A stretch of DNA of 64,000 bases from Sandaracinus amylolyticus (GTDB lineage: Bacteria > Myxococcota_A > Polyangia > Polyangiales > Sandaracinaceae): positions 5,828,001-5,892,000 of the forward strand of contig NZ_CP011125.1 in NCBI RefSeq assembly GCF_000737325.1, given 5' to 3'. The stretch's first letter is position 1, and each line of letters starts with the position of its first letter. A program made the position numbers and the translations under genes. Below, piece after piece: positions 9,288-19,309 of this stretch. Under the pieces are notes generated by a model. It was not told the DNA's origin. It ran no database searches and saw only the letters and a program-made list of their open reading frames with translations.

Positions 9288-9707
9288 ATGGCCCGCTGGC
9301 TCTCGCTCCTCGCCCTCGTCGCATCACCGTTCCTGTTCGACGGCACCGCCCACGCGCTCCGTTGCGGAACGCGGCTCGTCGTGACCGGCGACCCCATCCA
9401 CTACGTGCGCTCGATCTGCGGCGACCCGGCGTCGATCACGACGAGCACGGTCTCGCGCACCCGCACCGTCGGGAGCCGCATCGTCGCGGGCACGGTCATC
9501 GCCGACAGCGTGACCGTCACCGTCGCGATCGAGACGTGGATCTACGACTTCGGCCCGCGGCGCTTCATGGAGGAGCTGACGTTCGAGGACGGCACGCTCG
9601 TCCGCCAGCGTCCGCTCAGCTACGGGACGCGCACCGCGATCGATCCGCCCGTGCGCCGCATGCACGAGCGCGTCGCGATCGTCGATCGACGTCGCACGAT
9701 CGTCTGA
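9288..9707 (+). CDS. DUF2845-family exported protein
   Basis: 139 residues. ATG at 9288, preceded by GGAGGAA. A cleavable signal peptide ([21 protein letters not shown]) is followed by [12 protein letters not shown], a Cys-containing start typical of DUF2845 proteins. A second Cys in RSICGDP makes a likely disulfide. The C-terminal half ([22 protein letters not shown]) matches the family's conserved WxYDxGxxxF core. DUF2845 proteins are small periplasmic proteins of unknown role, common in Gammaproteobacteria and Myxococcota. The gene ends immediately before the stop of the convergent yggS gene. Confidence 0.82.
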   Translation: MARWLSLLALVASPFLFDGTAHALRCGTRLVVTGDPIHYVRSICGDPASITTSTVSRTRTVGSRIVAGTVIADSVTVTVAIETWIYDFGPRRFMEELTFEDGTLVRQRPLSYGTRTAIDPPVRRMHERVAIVDRRRTIV

Positions 9708-10373
9708 TCACGCGCGCGCGCCGAAGATCGCGGTGCCGACGCGCACGATGGTCGCGCCCTCTTCGATCGCGACCTCGAGGTCCGCGCTCATGCCCATCGA
9801 GAGCTCGCGCAGCCCGTGCTGCTGCGCGAGCTCGCGCAGCGCGCGGAAGTGCGGGCGCGACGCCTCCGGCTCCTGGCCGAGCGGCGGCACCGTCATCAGC
9901 CCGCGCAGCACCAGCGGCGTCGCGCGCACCGCGTCGATGAGCGCGGGCAGCTCGGCGGGCGTGCAGCCCGACTTCTGCGCCTCGCCGCCGACGTTGACCT
10001 GGAGCATCACCTCGAGCGGCGTGCTCGCGTCGACGCGCTTCGCGATCGCCTCGACGAGGCGCACCGAGTCCACGGTCTCGACGCATCGCGCGACCGACGC
10101 GACGTCCTTCGCCTTGTTGCGCTGGAGGTGCCCGATGAAGTGCCAGCGCAGCTCGGTGAGATCCTCGAGCGCCCTCGCCTTCTCGACGAGCTCCTGTACG
10201 TAGTTCTCGCCGAACACGCGCTGGCCCGCGTCGTACGCCGCGCGCACCGCATCCGCGCCCTGCGTCTTGCTGACCGCGACGAGCGCGACGCTCGCAGGAT
10301 CGCGCCCGCATCGCGCGCACGCCGCGTCGATCCGCGCGCGCACGGCCGCGAGCCGCGCCGCGACGTCGCTCAT
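9708..10373 (-). CDS. yggS: YggS/PROSC-type PLP homeostasis protein
   Basis: 221 residues from the ATG at 10373, chosen because it overlaps the maf stop (ATGA); an in-frame start 18 bases upstream is possible. The PLP-binding lysine is Lys36 in LVAVSKTQ. Other conserved parts are [19 protein letters not shown], the glycine-rich [11 protein letters not shown] and the C-terminal [27 protein letters not shown], which holds the phosphate. The family buffers cellular PLP and affects amino-acid pools; no catalysis is established. It is last in the operon after maf and the ParA-like fusion, both joined by 4-base overlaps. Confidence 0.96.
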   Translation of the reverse strand: MSDVAARLAAVRARIDAACARCGRDPASVALVAVSKTQGADAVRAAYDAGQRVFGENYVQELVEKARALEDLTELRWHFIGHLQRNKAKDVASVARCVETVDSVRLVEAIAKRVDASTPLEVMLQVNVGGEAQKSGCTPAELPALIDAVRATPLVLRGLMTVPPLGQEPEASRPHFRALRELAQQHGLRELSMGMSADLEVAIEEGATIVRVGTAIFGARA

Positions 10374-10960
10374 CGCGCGGTCCCCGGCCACGGCGCGATC
10401 ACGCCGTGCTTCTCGAGCAGCTCGATCGTCTCCGCCGCGGGCAGCCCGATCACGTTCGAGTGCGAGCCCTCGATGCCGCGCACGAACCCCGACGCGATGC
10501 CCTGCGCCCCGTACGCCCCCGCTTTGTCGCGCCCCTCGCCCGTCGCGACGTAGCGCTCGACCATGTCGACGGTGAGCGGCCGGAACGCGACGCGCGTGGT
10601 CACCGCGATCGTCTCCACGATCGCGCCATCACGCGCGAGCGCGACCCCGGTGATCACCTCGTGCCAGCGCCCCGCGAGCATGCGCAGCATCCCGCGCGCC
10701 GCCGCGTCGCTCTCCGGCTTACCGAGCAGCTCGCCGTCGACGACCACGATCGTGTCCGCGCCGAGCACCCAGCGACCAGCCTCGCACGCGCTCGCGATCT
10801 CGAGCGCCTTCGCCGCGGCGACACGCTGCACGTACGCCCGCGCCGGCTCGCCCTCGTGCTGCGTCTCGTCGGCGTTGCTCGGGCGAACCTCGAACGCGAC
10901 GCCGAGCGTCGTCAGGATCTCGCGGCGCCGCGGCGACGCCGACGCGAGCACCAGCGTCAT
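10370..10960 (-). CDS. maf: Maf-family nucleotide pyrophosphatase
   Basis: 196 residues. The N-terminal LASASPRRREIL is the Maf signature with the conserved Ser-x-Arg-Arg. The catalytic Asp is in VLGADTIVVVDG and is followed by LGKPESDAAARGML. The C-terminal GYG-like segment is replaced by KAGAYGAQG, as is usual in the YhdE/YceF group. Maf proteins hydrolyse non-canonical or methylated nucleoside triphosphates (dTTP/UTP or m7GTP types) and can inhibit septation. Both ends overlap neighbours by 4 bases (fusion gene upstream, yggS downstream). Confidence 0.96.
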   Translation of the reverse strand: MTLVLASASPRRREILTTLGVAFEVRPSNADETQHEGEPARAYVQRVAAAKALEIASACEAGRWVLGADTIVVVDGELLGKPESDAAARGMLRMLAGRWHEVITGVALARDGAIVETIAVTTRVAFRPLTVDMVERYVATGEGRDKAGAYGAQGIASGFVRGIEGSHSNVIGLPAAETIELLEKHGVIAPWPGTAR

Positions 10961-12606
10961 GCGCTCTTCCCTCGCTCCTCGAGGTGACGTCGATAGCGCC
11001 GGACGTACGTGCGCGCGACCTGCGCCGCGTCGAGCTTCAGTGCCTTCGCGATCTCGGTGACGAAGCCGCGCACGTAGACCGGCGCGGGCAGCGCGTCGAA
11101 CGCGTCGCCCTCGATCGCCTCGAGGTACGGGAGCCCGACCTTCGTGCGCGCGCTGACGTCGCGCAGCGAGATGCCCTGCGACTCGCGCACGGCGCGCAGC
11201 AGCGCGCCCGTGTAGTCGGTGTCGGGCGTCAGCTCGGGCGGAGGCGGGAGCGGCTCGTTGTGCGACATGCGCGCGGGGACCGGCTCCTCGTGCTCCTCGG
11301 ACGGCGGGAACACCGAGAGCTCGTAGGGCTTCCGGCGCACCGGATCGAGCAGCACGTCGTACGCCTCTTCGAGGCGCGCGCGCAGCACCTCGAGCTCGTG
11401 CGGCTCGAACAGCGAGTAACACGCGAGCGCGTCCTCGGCGTAGATGTCGCGCACCCGCTTGAACGCGCGGCGCACCTCTTCGTCGGTCGCGCCGCGATCG
11501 ACCTCGAGCAGGTCGTGGTGGCTCTCGGGCGGCACCGTGCGCGCCGGAGGCTTGCGCTTGCCGGTCTGCAGCGCGAGCAGTCGACGCGCGATCTTCTCGA
11601 CGTTCTTGCTCGCCTTCGTGCCCGGGCTCTCGATGAGCAACAGACGCCGCGCGCGCACGCAGCTCCACACCGTGTCGTCGTACTCGACGTGCCCGAGGTA
11701 CTCGATGCCGATGCCGAGGCGGCGACGCGCGGCGCTGCGCACCTGATCGCCGAGCTCGAGATCGGCGCGCAGACGCGTCTGGCTGATCACGAGGTTCGGA
11801 TGGAAGCGCTCCATCGCGTCGCGCACGACCTCCGCGAGCGGATCGCCGTCGTCCTCGAGCGTGCGCCAGAGATCGAGCGGCGCGGGCGCGCCTCCGAGCT
11901 CACGCGCCTTCTGCATCAGCGCGAGGCGCGTGGGCTGATCGATCACGCTGCGGTGCAGGTAGCGCAGGAATGCGCGGCGCACGAAGCGATACGCGCTCTC
12001 GAGCGCGGTCGGCTCGGGCAGCGTGAGGATCAGCGAGAGGTCCGCGCTCAGCAGCGCATCGATGCCGCCGCGGCTCGTGCACTTGCCGAGGTCGAGCACG
12101 ACGTAGTCGGCCTCGGCGCTCTCGACGGCGCGCGCGAGCTTGCGACGACCACCACCGCGACGACCGCGCAGGCCCTCGTCGAGCGCGCCCCAGAGCAAGC
12201 GCAGCCCCTGGATCTGCGTGTCGACGGGACGACCGACCGCACGATTGTCGGCGCGCGGGCGCGTCGGGCTCGGCGCTCCGACGAGCGTGTGGAGGTTCGC
12301 GCCGCCGGGATCGGCGTCGACGAGCAACACGCGGCGCCCGATGCTCGCGAGGTAGAGCGCGAGGTTCGCGGCGACGACGCTCGTGCCGACGCCTCCCTTG
12401 CTGCCGCCGACCGCGATGGTGCACGCCGGACGCACGCGCGGCGTGGTGCGCTCGCCCTCTGCTTCGTGACGTGCGTCGCGGCGATCGCGCGGCGCGTCGT
12501 CGTCGTCGCCCGGCTCGCGGAAGAGGTCGACCTCGGGAGGTGCGCTGGGGAGCGTCGCGTCGCCGCGCTCGCGCCCACCGCGCGAGTCCGCGTTCTGGCC
12601 CGCCAT
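10957..12606 (-). CDS. ParA/MinD-like protein fused to a J-like domain and a RodZ-type HTH
   Basis: 549 residues in four parts. Residues 1-60 are an acidic, charged, probably disordered tail. Residues 61 to about 345 are a MinD/FlhG-type P-loop domain: VGGSKGGVGTS (70-76), VLLVDADPGGANL, and YVVLDLGKCTSRGG. In the deviant Walker A the first Lys (70) is kept, but the P-loop Lys is Thr75. About 350-425 is J-domain-like (LLEVDRGATDEEVRRAFKRV...AYDVLLDP) with YAED in place of HPD, so it should not stimulate Hsp70. About 465-535 is a RodZ/HTH_25-type helix-turn-helix (ISLRDVSARTKVGLPYLEAIE). A scaffold or positioning role is inferred. First gene of the operon with maf and yggS. Confidence 0.85.
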   Translation of the reverse strand: MAGQNADSRGGRERGDATLPSAPPEVDLFREPGDDDDAPRDRRDARHEAEGERTTPRVRPACTIAVGGSKGGVGTSVVAANLALYLASIGRRVLLVDADPGGANLHTLVGAPSPTRPRADNRAVGRPVDTQIQGLRLLWGALDEGLRGRRGGGRRKLARAVESAEADYVVLDLGKCTSRGGIDALLSADLSLILTLPEPTALESAYRFVRRAFLRYLHRSVIDQPTRLALMQKARELGGAPAPLDLWRTLEDDGDPLAEVVRDAMERFHPNLVISQTRLRADLELGDQVRSAARRRLGIGIEYLGHVEYDDTVWSCVRARRLLLIESPGTKASKNVEKIARRLLALQTGKRKPPARTVPPESHHDLLEVDRGATDEEVRRAFKRVRDIYAEDALACYSLFEPHELEVLRARLEEAYDVLLDPVRRKPYELSVFPPSEEHEEPVPARMSHNEPLPPPPELTPDTDYTGALLRAVRESQGISLRDVSARTKVGLPYLEAIEGDAFDALPAPVYVRGFVTEIAKALKLDAAQVARTYVRRYRRHLEERGKSA

Positions 12607-12707
12607 GGCGGGCGGTGCTTACCAGCGCCCCCCCGCGCACGCAACGAGGGAGGCGCCTGCGCGTTCGGTCAGGAACCCGAGGGGTGCGTTGTGCTAAGGT
12701 CCTCGCC

Positions 12708-13526
12708 GTGGAGTCCCGTGCTCGCCGTGGTCTGCGTGACCCGCGCGATGCCAGCTCGAAGGAGCAGGCCGGCTCGGCCGACAGGCACGAGCGAGGCGCG
12801 CTGCACGCCGACGAAACTGCCGGTTCGCGGGCTGACCGCCGCGAAGGGCCGAACCCCAGCACCATCGAGGCCGTGCCCAAGCCGGGTCGCGCCGCGAAGA
12901 CCGGCCTCGCCGCGCCGGTGCTCGTGCTCAACCGCAGCTTCCAGCCGGTGCGCATCACGACCGCGCGCCACGGCTTCACGCTGCTCTATCTCGGTCGCGC
13001 GCGCGCGCTCGATCGTGCGTACGAGCCCCACGACTTCTCGCAGTGGGCCTCGCTGTCGTCCTCGCACGAGGTGCACGACGGCGACGAGTTCGTCGGGACG
13101 CCGCGCGGCCGCATCCGCGTCCCGCGCGTGCTCCTGCTCTCGGGCTACAACCGCGTGCCGCACGCGCCGCTGCGCCTCTCGCGCCGCAACATCTTCCTGC
13201 GCGACTCGTTCACGTGTCAGTACTGCGGGCGCCGGCCGGGCACGCGCGAGCTCAACCTCGATCACGTGATGCCGCGATCGCGCGGTGGTCGCTCGACGTG
13301 GGAGAACCTCGTGACGTCGTGCCGCGACTGCAACCTGCGCAAGGGCTGGGCGACGCCCGACGAGGCCGGGATGCTGCTGCGCTCGCGACCGGTGCGACCG
13401 GGCTGGAGCACCGCGCTCGTGATGGCCGCGCCGACGCGTCGCTACGTCGAGTGGGAGCCCTTCCTCGCGGGGATCGAGACGCCGGTGTTCCCGGAGGACG
13501 ACGACATCGAGGCCGCCGAGGAGTAG
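12708..13526 (+). CDS. HNH endonuclease-family protein
   Basis: 272 residues from a GTG at 12708 with AAGG at normal spacing; a second GTG at 12873 would remove a charged, poorly conserved N-terminus. The conserved part begins VLVLNRSFQPVRITTARHGF. The nuclease motif follows: CQYCG (Cys170, Cys173), LDHVMPRSRGG (Asp185, His186), ENLVTSC and CRDCN (Cys205, Cys208). That is a complete HNH with a four-Cys zinc site. This stand-alone family is widespread and not obviously phage- or restriction-linked; its substrate is unknown. It diverges from the ParA-like fusion and converges on a kinase gene through two hairpins. Confidence 0.9.
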   Translation: MESRARRGLRDPRDASSKEQAGSADRHERGALHADETAGSRADRREGPNPSTIEAVPKPGRAAKTGLAAPVLVLNRSFQPVRITTARHGFTLLYLGRARALDRAYEPHDFSQWASLSSSHEVHDGDEFVGTPRGRIRVPRVLLLSGYNRVPHAPLRLSRRNIFLRDSFTCQYCGRRPGTRELNLDHVMPRSRGGRSTWENLVTSCRDCNLRKGWATPDEAGMLLRSRPVRPGWSTALVMAAPTRRYVEWEPFLAGIETPVFPEDDDIEAAEE

Positions 13527-13598
13527 CGGGCTCGGCGCGACGCGCGCCGATCGAGAGCAAGCGGGGCTGGGCGCCGCGCGCAGCGTTGGGGAGGGGGG

Positions 13599-13647
13599 CC
13601 CCGATCCGGCTTCGCCGGTCGGGGGAGGGGTCTTCCAAGACCCCTCC
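13599..13647. terminator. Tandem hairpins between convergent genes
   Basis: Two adjacent inverted repeats fill the gap between the HNH gene and the kinase gene. CCCCGATCCGGC (13599-13610) pairs with GCCGGTCGGGG (13614-13624) around TTC, with one mismatch or bulge. GGAGGGGTCTT (13624-13634) pairs perfectly with 13637-13647 around CC. They would stop transcription from both sides. There is no strong T-run, as is common in very GC-rich genomes. Confidence 0.6.
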
Positions 13648-13653
13648 GGAGAC

Positions 13654-15264
<1,611 letters not shown>

Positions 15265-15372
15265 CGCAAGGGAGCATATCCCCGCGAGCGCAGGTCGCGA
15301 AGGGCCAGATCGGGCGGCGCGCGCAACGAAAGAGCGCAACCACACACATCGTGCGTCGATGAGCGGCGCGTC

Positions 15373-16998
15373 ATGCGCACGTCAGCTCTTCTCCACACGC
15401 TCTCGCTCGCTCTCTCGCTGTCCGGCTGCTTCGAGCTGCCACCACCACCGCCGCCACGCGACGCGGCGCTCGACGCGCCACTCGATGCCGCCGAGCCCTT
15501 GCGCATCGTCTCGGTGGCCGTGCTCGACGCGCTCGGCAACGAGCGCTCGATGGACGCGATCCCTCGCTCCGCGCGCATCGTGATCGACGCGAGCGCGACG
15601 CTCGAAGGCGAGCCCGATCCGCTCGTTCTCGTCGCGCAGCTGGACCCCGAGGTGCTGCGCGAGGACCTCGAGAGCGCGCCGCTGCGTAGCGAGACGCTCG
15701 CGCGCGTCGTCGCGTGCGAGCGCATCACGCGGGGCGCGACGATCGAGCTGCGACCGCGCGTCCCGCTCGCGCCCGGCACGACGCTGCACCTCGGGATCGC
15801 GTCGTGGGCGCGCGACGAGGCAGGACGTCGCCTCGGCACGGCGTTCGTGCAGACGATGCACGTCGACCCGAGCGAGCTCGGCGGCGCGCGCGTGGTGAGC
15901 ACCTGGCCGCCCGAAGGCGCCTCGGCGGTCTCGGCGGACCTGCCGCTCGCGGCGGTGCGCTTCGACGGTGCGGTGTCGGGCATCGCCGAGGGCGTGTGGA
16001 TCGAAGGTCCGAGCGGCGAGCGCGTGCCCGGTGATGCGCGCGCCGCGCGCTGCGACGAGATCGGCTGGGAAGGCGCGCACTGCGCGGTGATCGTGCCGTC
16101 GCGTCCGCTGGCGCCGAGCGCGATCCACGCGCTGCGCACCGATGAGCGTCTCCTCGACGCGACCGGCGCGAGCGTGCCCGCGACGAGGGCGCCCTTCGAG
16201 ACCGGGCGCGAGCCCGACCTCGATCCGCCCGAGTGGCTCGCGACGGCGTGCGCGCTCGACGAGCGACCGAGCGACGCGGGGTGCGTGCTCGCCGACGATC
16301 GCCGGATCGTGCTGCGCCTCCGCGGGAGCGAGCCCGTGCGCGTGCGGATGACGATCGGCGATCGCATCCTCACCGCGGTCGCGCCGCGCGGCGAGACCGA
16401 GCTCGCGATCGACGACCTCGGACCGAGCGCGACCATTCACGCGACGCTCGACGCGATCGATCTCGCGGGGACGATCATGCGCACCCAGCTCGAGCTCTCG
16501 ACCACCGACGCCCTCGCGCCGATCTCGATCGTCGAGGTGCGCGCCGATCCCTGGAGCGTCGAGCCGCGCCAGGAGTACGTCGAGATCGCGAACCTCGGCG
16601 CGGTGACGATCGATCTCGCCGGCTTCTCGCTCTCCGACGCGCCGGGCTCGATGGGCGACGTGATCGTCGGTCCCGCGCGCGTCGCGCCCGGCGCGCGCGC
16701 CCTGATCGTCGCGGACGCGTTCGATCCCGACGATCGCGGCGAGGACGATCGCGACGTCGCGATCCCGCCGGGCGTCGCGCTGATCCGCGTCGACCGATCG
16801 CTCGCGTCGGGGGGCCTCGCGAACTCCGGCGAGCCGCTCTTCCTGCGGGATCCCGACGGCCGTCGCGTCTCGGCGATGCCCGCCGAGCCCACCCCGCGCG
16901 CCGGCGTGTGCACCGTGCGCGTCGCGGACGATCCCCGCACGGGCGCGCGCGGCAGCTTCGACTACGATGCCGCTGGCGGCTGCACACCGGGCCGGTGA
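15373..16998 (+). CDS. Lipoprotein with Ig-like and lamin-tail domains
   Basis: 541 residues. The signal peptide ends at the lipobox LSLSGCF and is followed by a Pro run and an Asp/Ala linker. The middle contains an SbsA/Big_5-like segment: VVSTWPPEGASAV...LAAVRFDGAV and SRPLAPSAIHALRT, the pattern of Ig-like domains in surface lipoproteins. Near 385-470 is a lamin-tail domain (ISIVEVRADPW...RQEYVEIANLGAVTIDLAGFSLSDAPG...ARVAPGARALIV). These domains are found in cell-surface adhesive or scaffolding proteins; no catalytic residues are seen. The stop shares its last base with the recD2 start (TGATG), so the two are coupled although functionally unrelated. Confidence 0.8.
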   Translation: MRTSALLHTLSLALSLSGCFELPPPPPPRDAALDAPLDAAEPLRIVSVAVLDALGNERSMDAIPRSARIVIDASATLEGEPDPLVLVAQLDPEVLREDLESAPLRSETLARVVACERITRGATIELRPRVPLAPGTTLHLGIASWARDEAGRRLGTAFVQTMHVDPSELGGARVVSTWPPEGASAVSADLPLAAVRFDGAVSGIAEGVWIEGPSGERVPGDARAARCDEIGWEGAHCAVIVPSRPLAPSAIHALRTDERLLDATGASVPATRAPFETGREPDLDPPEWLATACALDERPSDAGCVLADDRRIVLRLRGSEPVRVRMTIGDRILTAVAPRGETELAIDDLGPSATIHATLDAIDLAGTIMRTQLELSTTDALAPISIVEVRADPWSVEPRQEYVEIANLGAVTIDLAGFSLSDAPGSMGDVIVGPARVAPGARALIVADAFDPDDRGEDDRDVAIPPGVALIRVDRSLASGGLANSGEPLFLRDPDGRRVSAMPAEPTPRAGVCTVRVADDPRTGARGSFDYDAAGGCTPGR

Positions 16999-19244
16999 TG
17001 CCGCTCCCCTCCATGCGCCCTCGCGAACCGCAGCAGACCGCGCTCCCCTCCGACGGCGCGCGCGCGCGCGACGAGGTCGTGCTCGTCGGCGTCGTCGAGG
17101 AGGAGCGCTGGCGCAGCGCCGACGGCAGCTTCGCGGTGCTGCGCGTGAAGCGCGAGAGCGACGACGAGATCCTCTTCGTCGTCGGCGACGTCGGAGGGCT
17201 CGCGCCGGGCGAGGTCGCGCGCTTCCGAGGTCGCTACGAGGACCACGCGTCGTACGGCCGTCGCTTCCGCGCGGTCGCGTACACGCCGGTGATGCCGACG
17301 ACGAAGAAGGGCCTCACGCGCTTCCTCGGCTCGGGGCTCGTGCCCGGCGTGGGCCCGGCGATCGCGAAGAAGCTCGTCGCGAAGTTCGGTGATCGCACGC
17401 TCGACGTGATCACGACCCAGAGCGCGCGCCTCCACGAGGAGATCCCGGGCATCGGGAAGAAGAAGGCGAGCGCGATCGCCGAGGCGGTGAAGGCGCGCCG
17501 CGCCGACGCGGAGGGCCTCGCGTTCTTGCACGGGCTCGGGCTCGGGCCCGCGATGGCGAAGAAGGTCCTCATGAAGTACGGGCCGCGCACCGCGCAGCAG
17601 CTTCGCGACGATCCCTACCGCGCGGCCGAGGAGATCCCGGGCATCGGGTTCGCGACCGCGGATCGCATCGGGCGCGAGGTCGGCATCGCGATCGACGATC
17701 CGCGCCGTGCGGCGGGCGCGGTGCTGCACGTCGTGGGGCGCGCGGCGGACCAAGGGCACGTCTACCTGCCCGACGAGGTGCTGCGCGCGCAGACGCGCGA
17801 GCTGAACGTGCCCGAGGATCTCGTCGCGCCTGCGATCGACGAGCTCGCGTCGCGCGGGATGCTCGTGCTCGACGAAGGCGACGTCTACGCGCCGCCGATG
17901 CACGAGGCCGAGGTCGAGGCCGCGCGCGCGCTCGCGCGGCTGGTTCGCGAGCGGAAGCCGCCGGCGAAGATGCCCGAGGCGCTCGCCGCGATCACCGATC
18001 TCGGGCTCGCGGAGCAGCAAGAAGAAGCCGTGCGTCGCTCGCTCACGAGCGGGCTCATGGTGCTCACCGGCGGGCCCGGCACCGGCAAGACGACGACGGT
18101 GAAGGCCATCGTGCGGGCGCACGAGCGCATCGGGCATCGCATCGTGCTGTGCGCGCCGACTGGTCGCGCCGCGAAGCGCATGAGCGAGGCCGCGGGGCGC
18201 GACGCGCGCACCATCCATCGCCTGCTCGAGTGGAACCCCGCGACCGGCTCGTTCCGTCTCTGCGCGGACGAGCCGATCAACGCGGATCTCGTGCTCGTCG
18301 ACGAGGCGTCGATGCTCGACGTGCAGCTCGCCGCGAGCCTGCTCGACGCGGTGCCGCCCGAGAGCACGCTCGTGCTCGTCGGCGACGTCGATCAGCTGCC
18401 GCCCGTCGGCGCGGGCCAGGTGCTGCGCGAGCTCATCGCGAGCGAGGTGTGCCCGGTGGTGCGCCTCGATCGCGTGTTCCGCCAGGCCCAGGCGAGCGCG
18501 ATCGTCCGCGGCGCGCACGAGATCCTCGCGGGTCGCGCGCCCACGCCGACGCCCACCGGACAGAAGGGCGCGGGCGATCTGTTCGTGGTGCGCGCCCAGG
18601 AGCCCGAGGCGATCCAGCAGCGGCTCGTCGACGTGCTGCGCCGCATCCCCGCCGCGTACGGGCTCGATCCCAAGCGCGACGTGCAGGTGCTGACCCCGAT
18701 GCGCAAGGGACCGCTGGGCACCGAGAAGCTCAACGAGCTCCTGCAGACCGAGCTCAACCCGCCGCGCACCACCTCGTCGCTCGCGGGCGTCATGCGCGCC
18801 GGCGACAAGATCATGCAGCTGCGCAACGACTACGAGCGCGAGGTGTGGAACGGCGATCTCGGCTGGGTCACGAAGGTCGAGGACGGCGTGACGTACGTCG
18901 AGATCGACGGTCGCGCGGTGAGCTACACGCAGGACGACGTCGACTCGATCGCCCTCGCCTACGCGTCGACGGTGCACAAGGCGCAGGGCTCGGAGATCGC
19001 GGCGGTCGTGATCGTGCTGCACGCGTCCCATCACGTGCTGCTCTCGCGCCCGCTGCTCTACACCGCGCTCACGCGCGCGAAGAAGCTCGCCGTGATCGTC
19101 GGCGACCCGCGCGCCATCGCGCGCGCCGCCCGCACCGCGGAGATCGCGAAGACCTACTGCAAGCTCGGCGCGCGCCTGCGCGCATGGAAGACGGGGGCGT
19201 CGAGCACTCGCTCACGCGCCGCGAACGATCACGGCTCGTCGTAG
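16998..19244 (+). CDS. recD2: RecD2-type 5'-3' DNA helicase
   Basis: 748 residues, the normal RecD2 length. An N-terminal OB-like region (about 25-95) is followed by tandem helix-hairpin-helix motifs (LVPGVGPAIAKKL, IPGIGKKKASAI, IPGIGFATADRIG) not found in RecBCD RecD. The SF1B helicase core has Walker A GGPGTGKT (358-365), APTGRAAKRM, the DE box LVLVDEASML, GDVDQLPPVGAGQVL, and the C-terminal STVHKAQGSE and LLYTALTRAKK. RecD2 acts alone in DNA repair and recombination in organisms without RecBCD. The ATG overlaps the upstream lipoprotein stop by one base, so expression depends on that transcript or on an internal promoter. Confidence 0.96.
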   Translation: MPLPSMRPREPQQTALPSDGARARDEVVLVGVVEEERWRSADGSFAVLRVKRESDDEILFVVGDVGGLAPGEVARFRGRYEDHASYGRRFRAVAYTPVMPTTKKGLTRFLGSGLVPGVGPAIAKKLVAKFGDRTLDVITTQSARLHEEIPGIGKKKASAIAEAVKARRADAEGLAFLHGLGLGPAMAKKVLMKYGPRTAQQLRDDPYRAAEEIPGIGFATADRIGREVGIAIDDPRRAAGAVLHVVGRAADQGHVYLPDEVLRAQTRELNVPEDLVAPAIDELASRGMLVLDEGDVYAPPMHEAEVEAARALARLVRERKPPAKMPEALAAITDLGLAEQQEEAVRRSLTSGLMVLTGGPGTGKTTTVKAIVRAHERIGHRIVLCAPTGRAAKRMSEAAGRDARTIHRLLEWNPATGSFRLCADEPINADLVLVDEASMLDVQLAASLLDAVPPESTLVLVGDVDQLPPVGAGQVLRELIASEVCPVVRLDRVFRQAQASAIVRGAHEILAGRAPTPTPTGQKGAGDLFVVRAQEPEAIQQRLVDVLRRIPAAYGLDPKRDVQVLTPMRKGPLGTEKLNELLQTELNPPRTTSSLAGVMRAGDKIMQLRNDYEREVWNGDLGWVTKVEDGVTYVEIDGRAVSYTQDDVDSIALAYASTVHKAQGSEIAAVVIVLHASHHVLLSRPLLYTALTRAKKLAVIVGDPRAIARAARTAEIAKTYCKLGARLRAWKTGASSTRSRAANDHGSS

Positions 19245-19309
19245 GCGTCGACGCCGCAAGGTCAGCACCCAGTGCGTCCTCGCGATCACGCCGTCGCGGG
19301 CGAACGCCC

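Noticed and set aside
12708-13526. Restriction-modification or phage origin for the HNH gene
   Set aside because: No methyltransferase, specificity subunit, terminase or phage gene is nearby, and the N-terminal region matches a common stand-alone chromosomal family.
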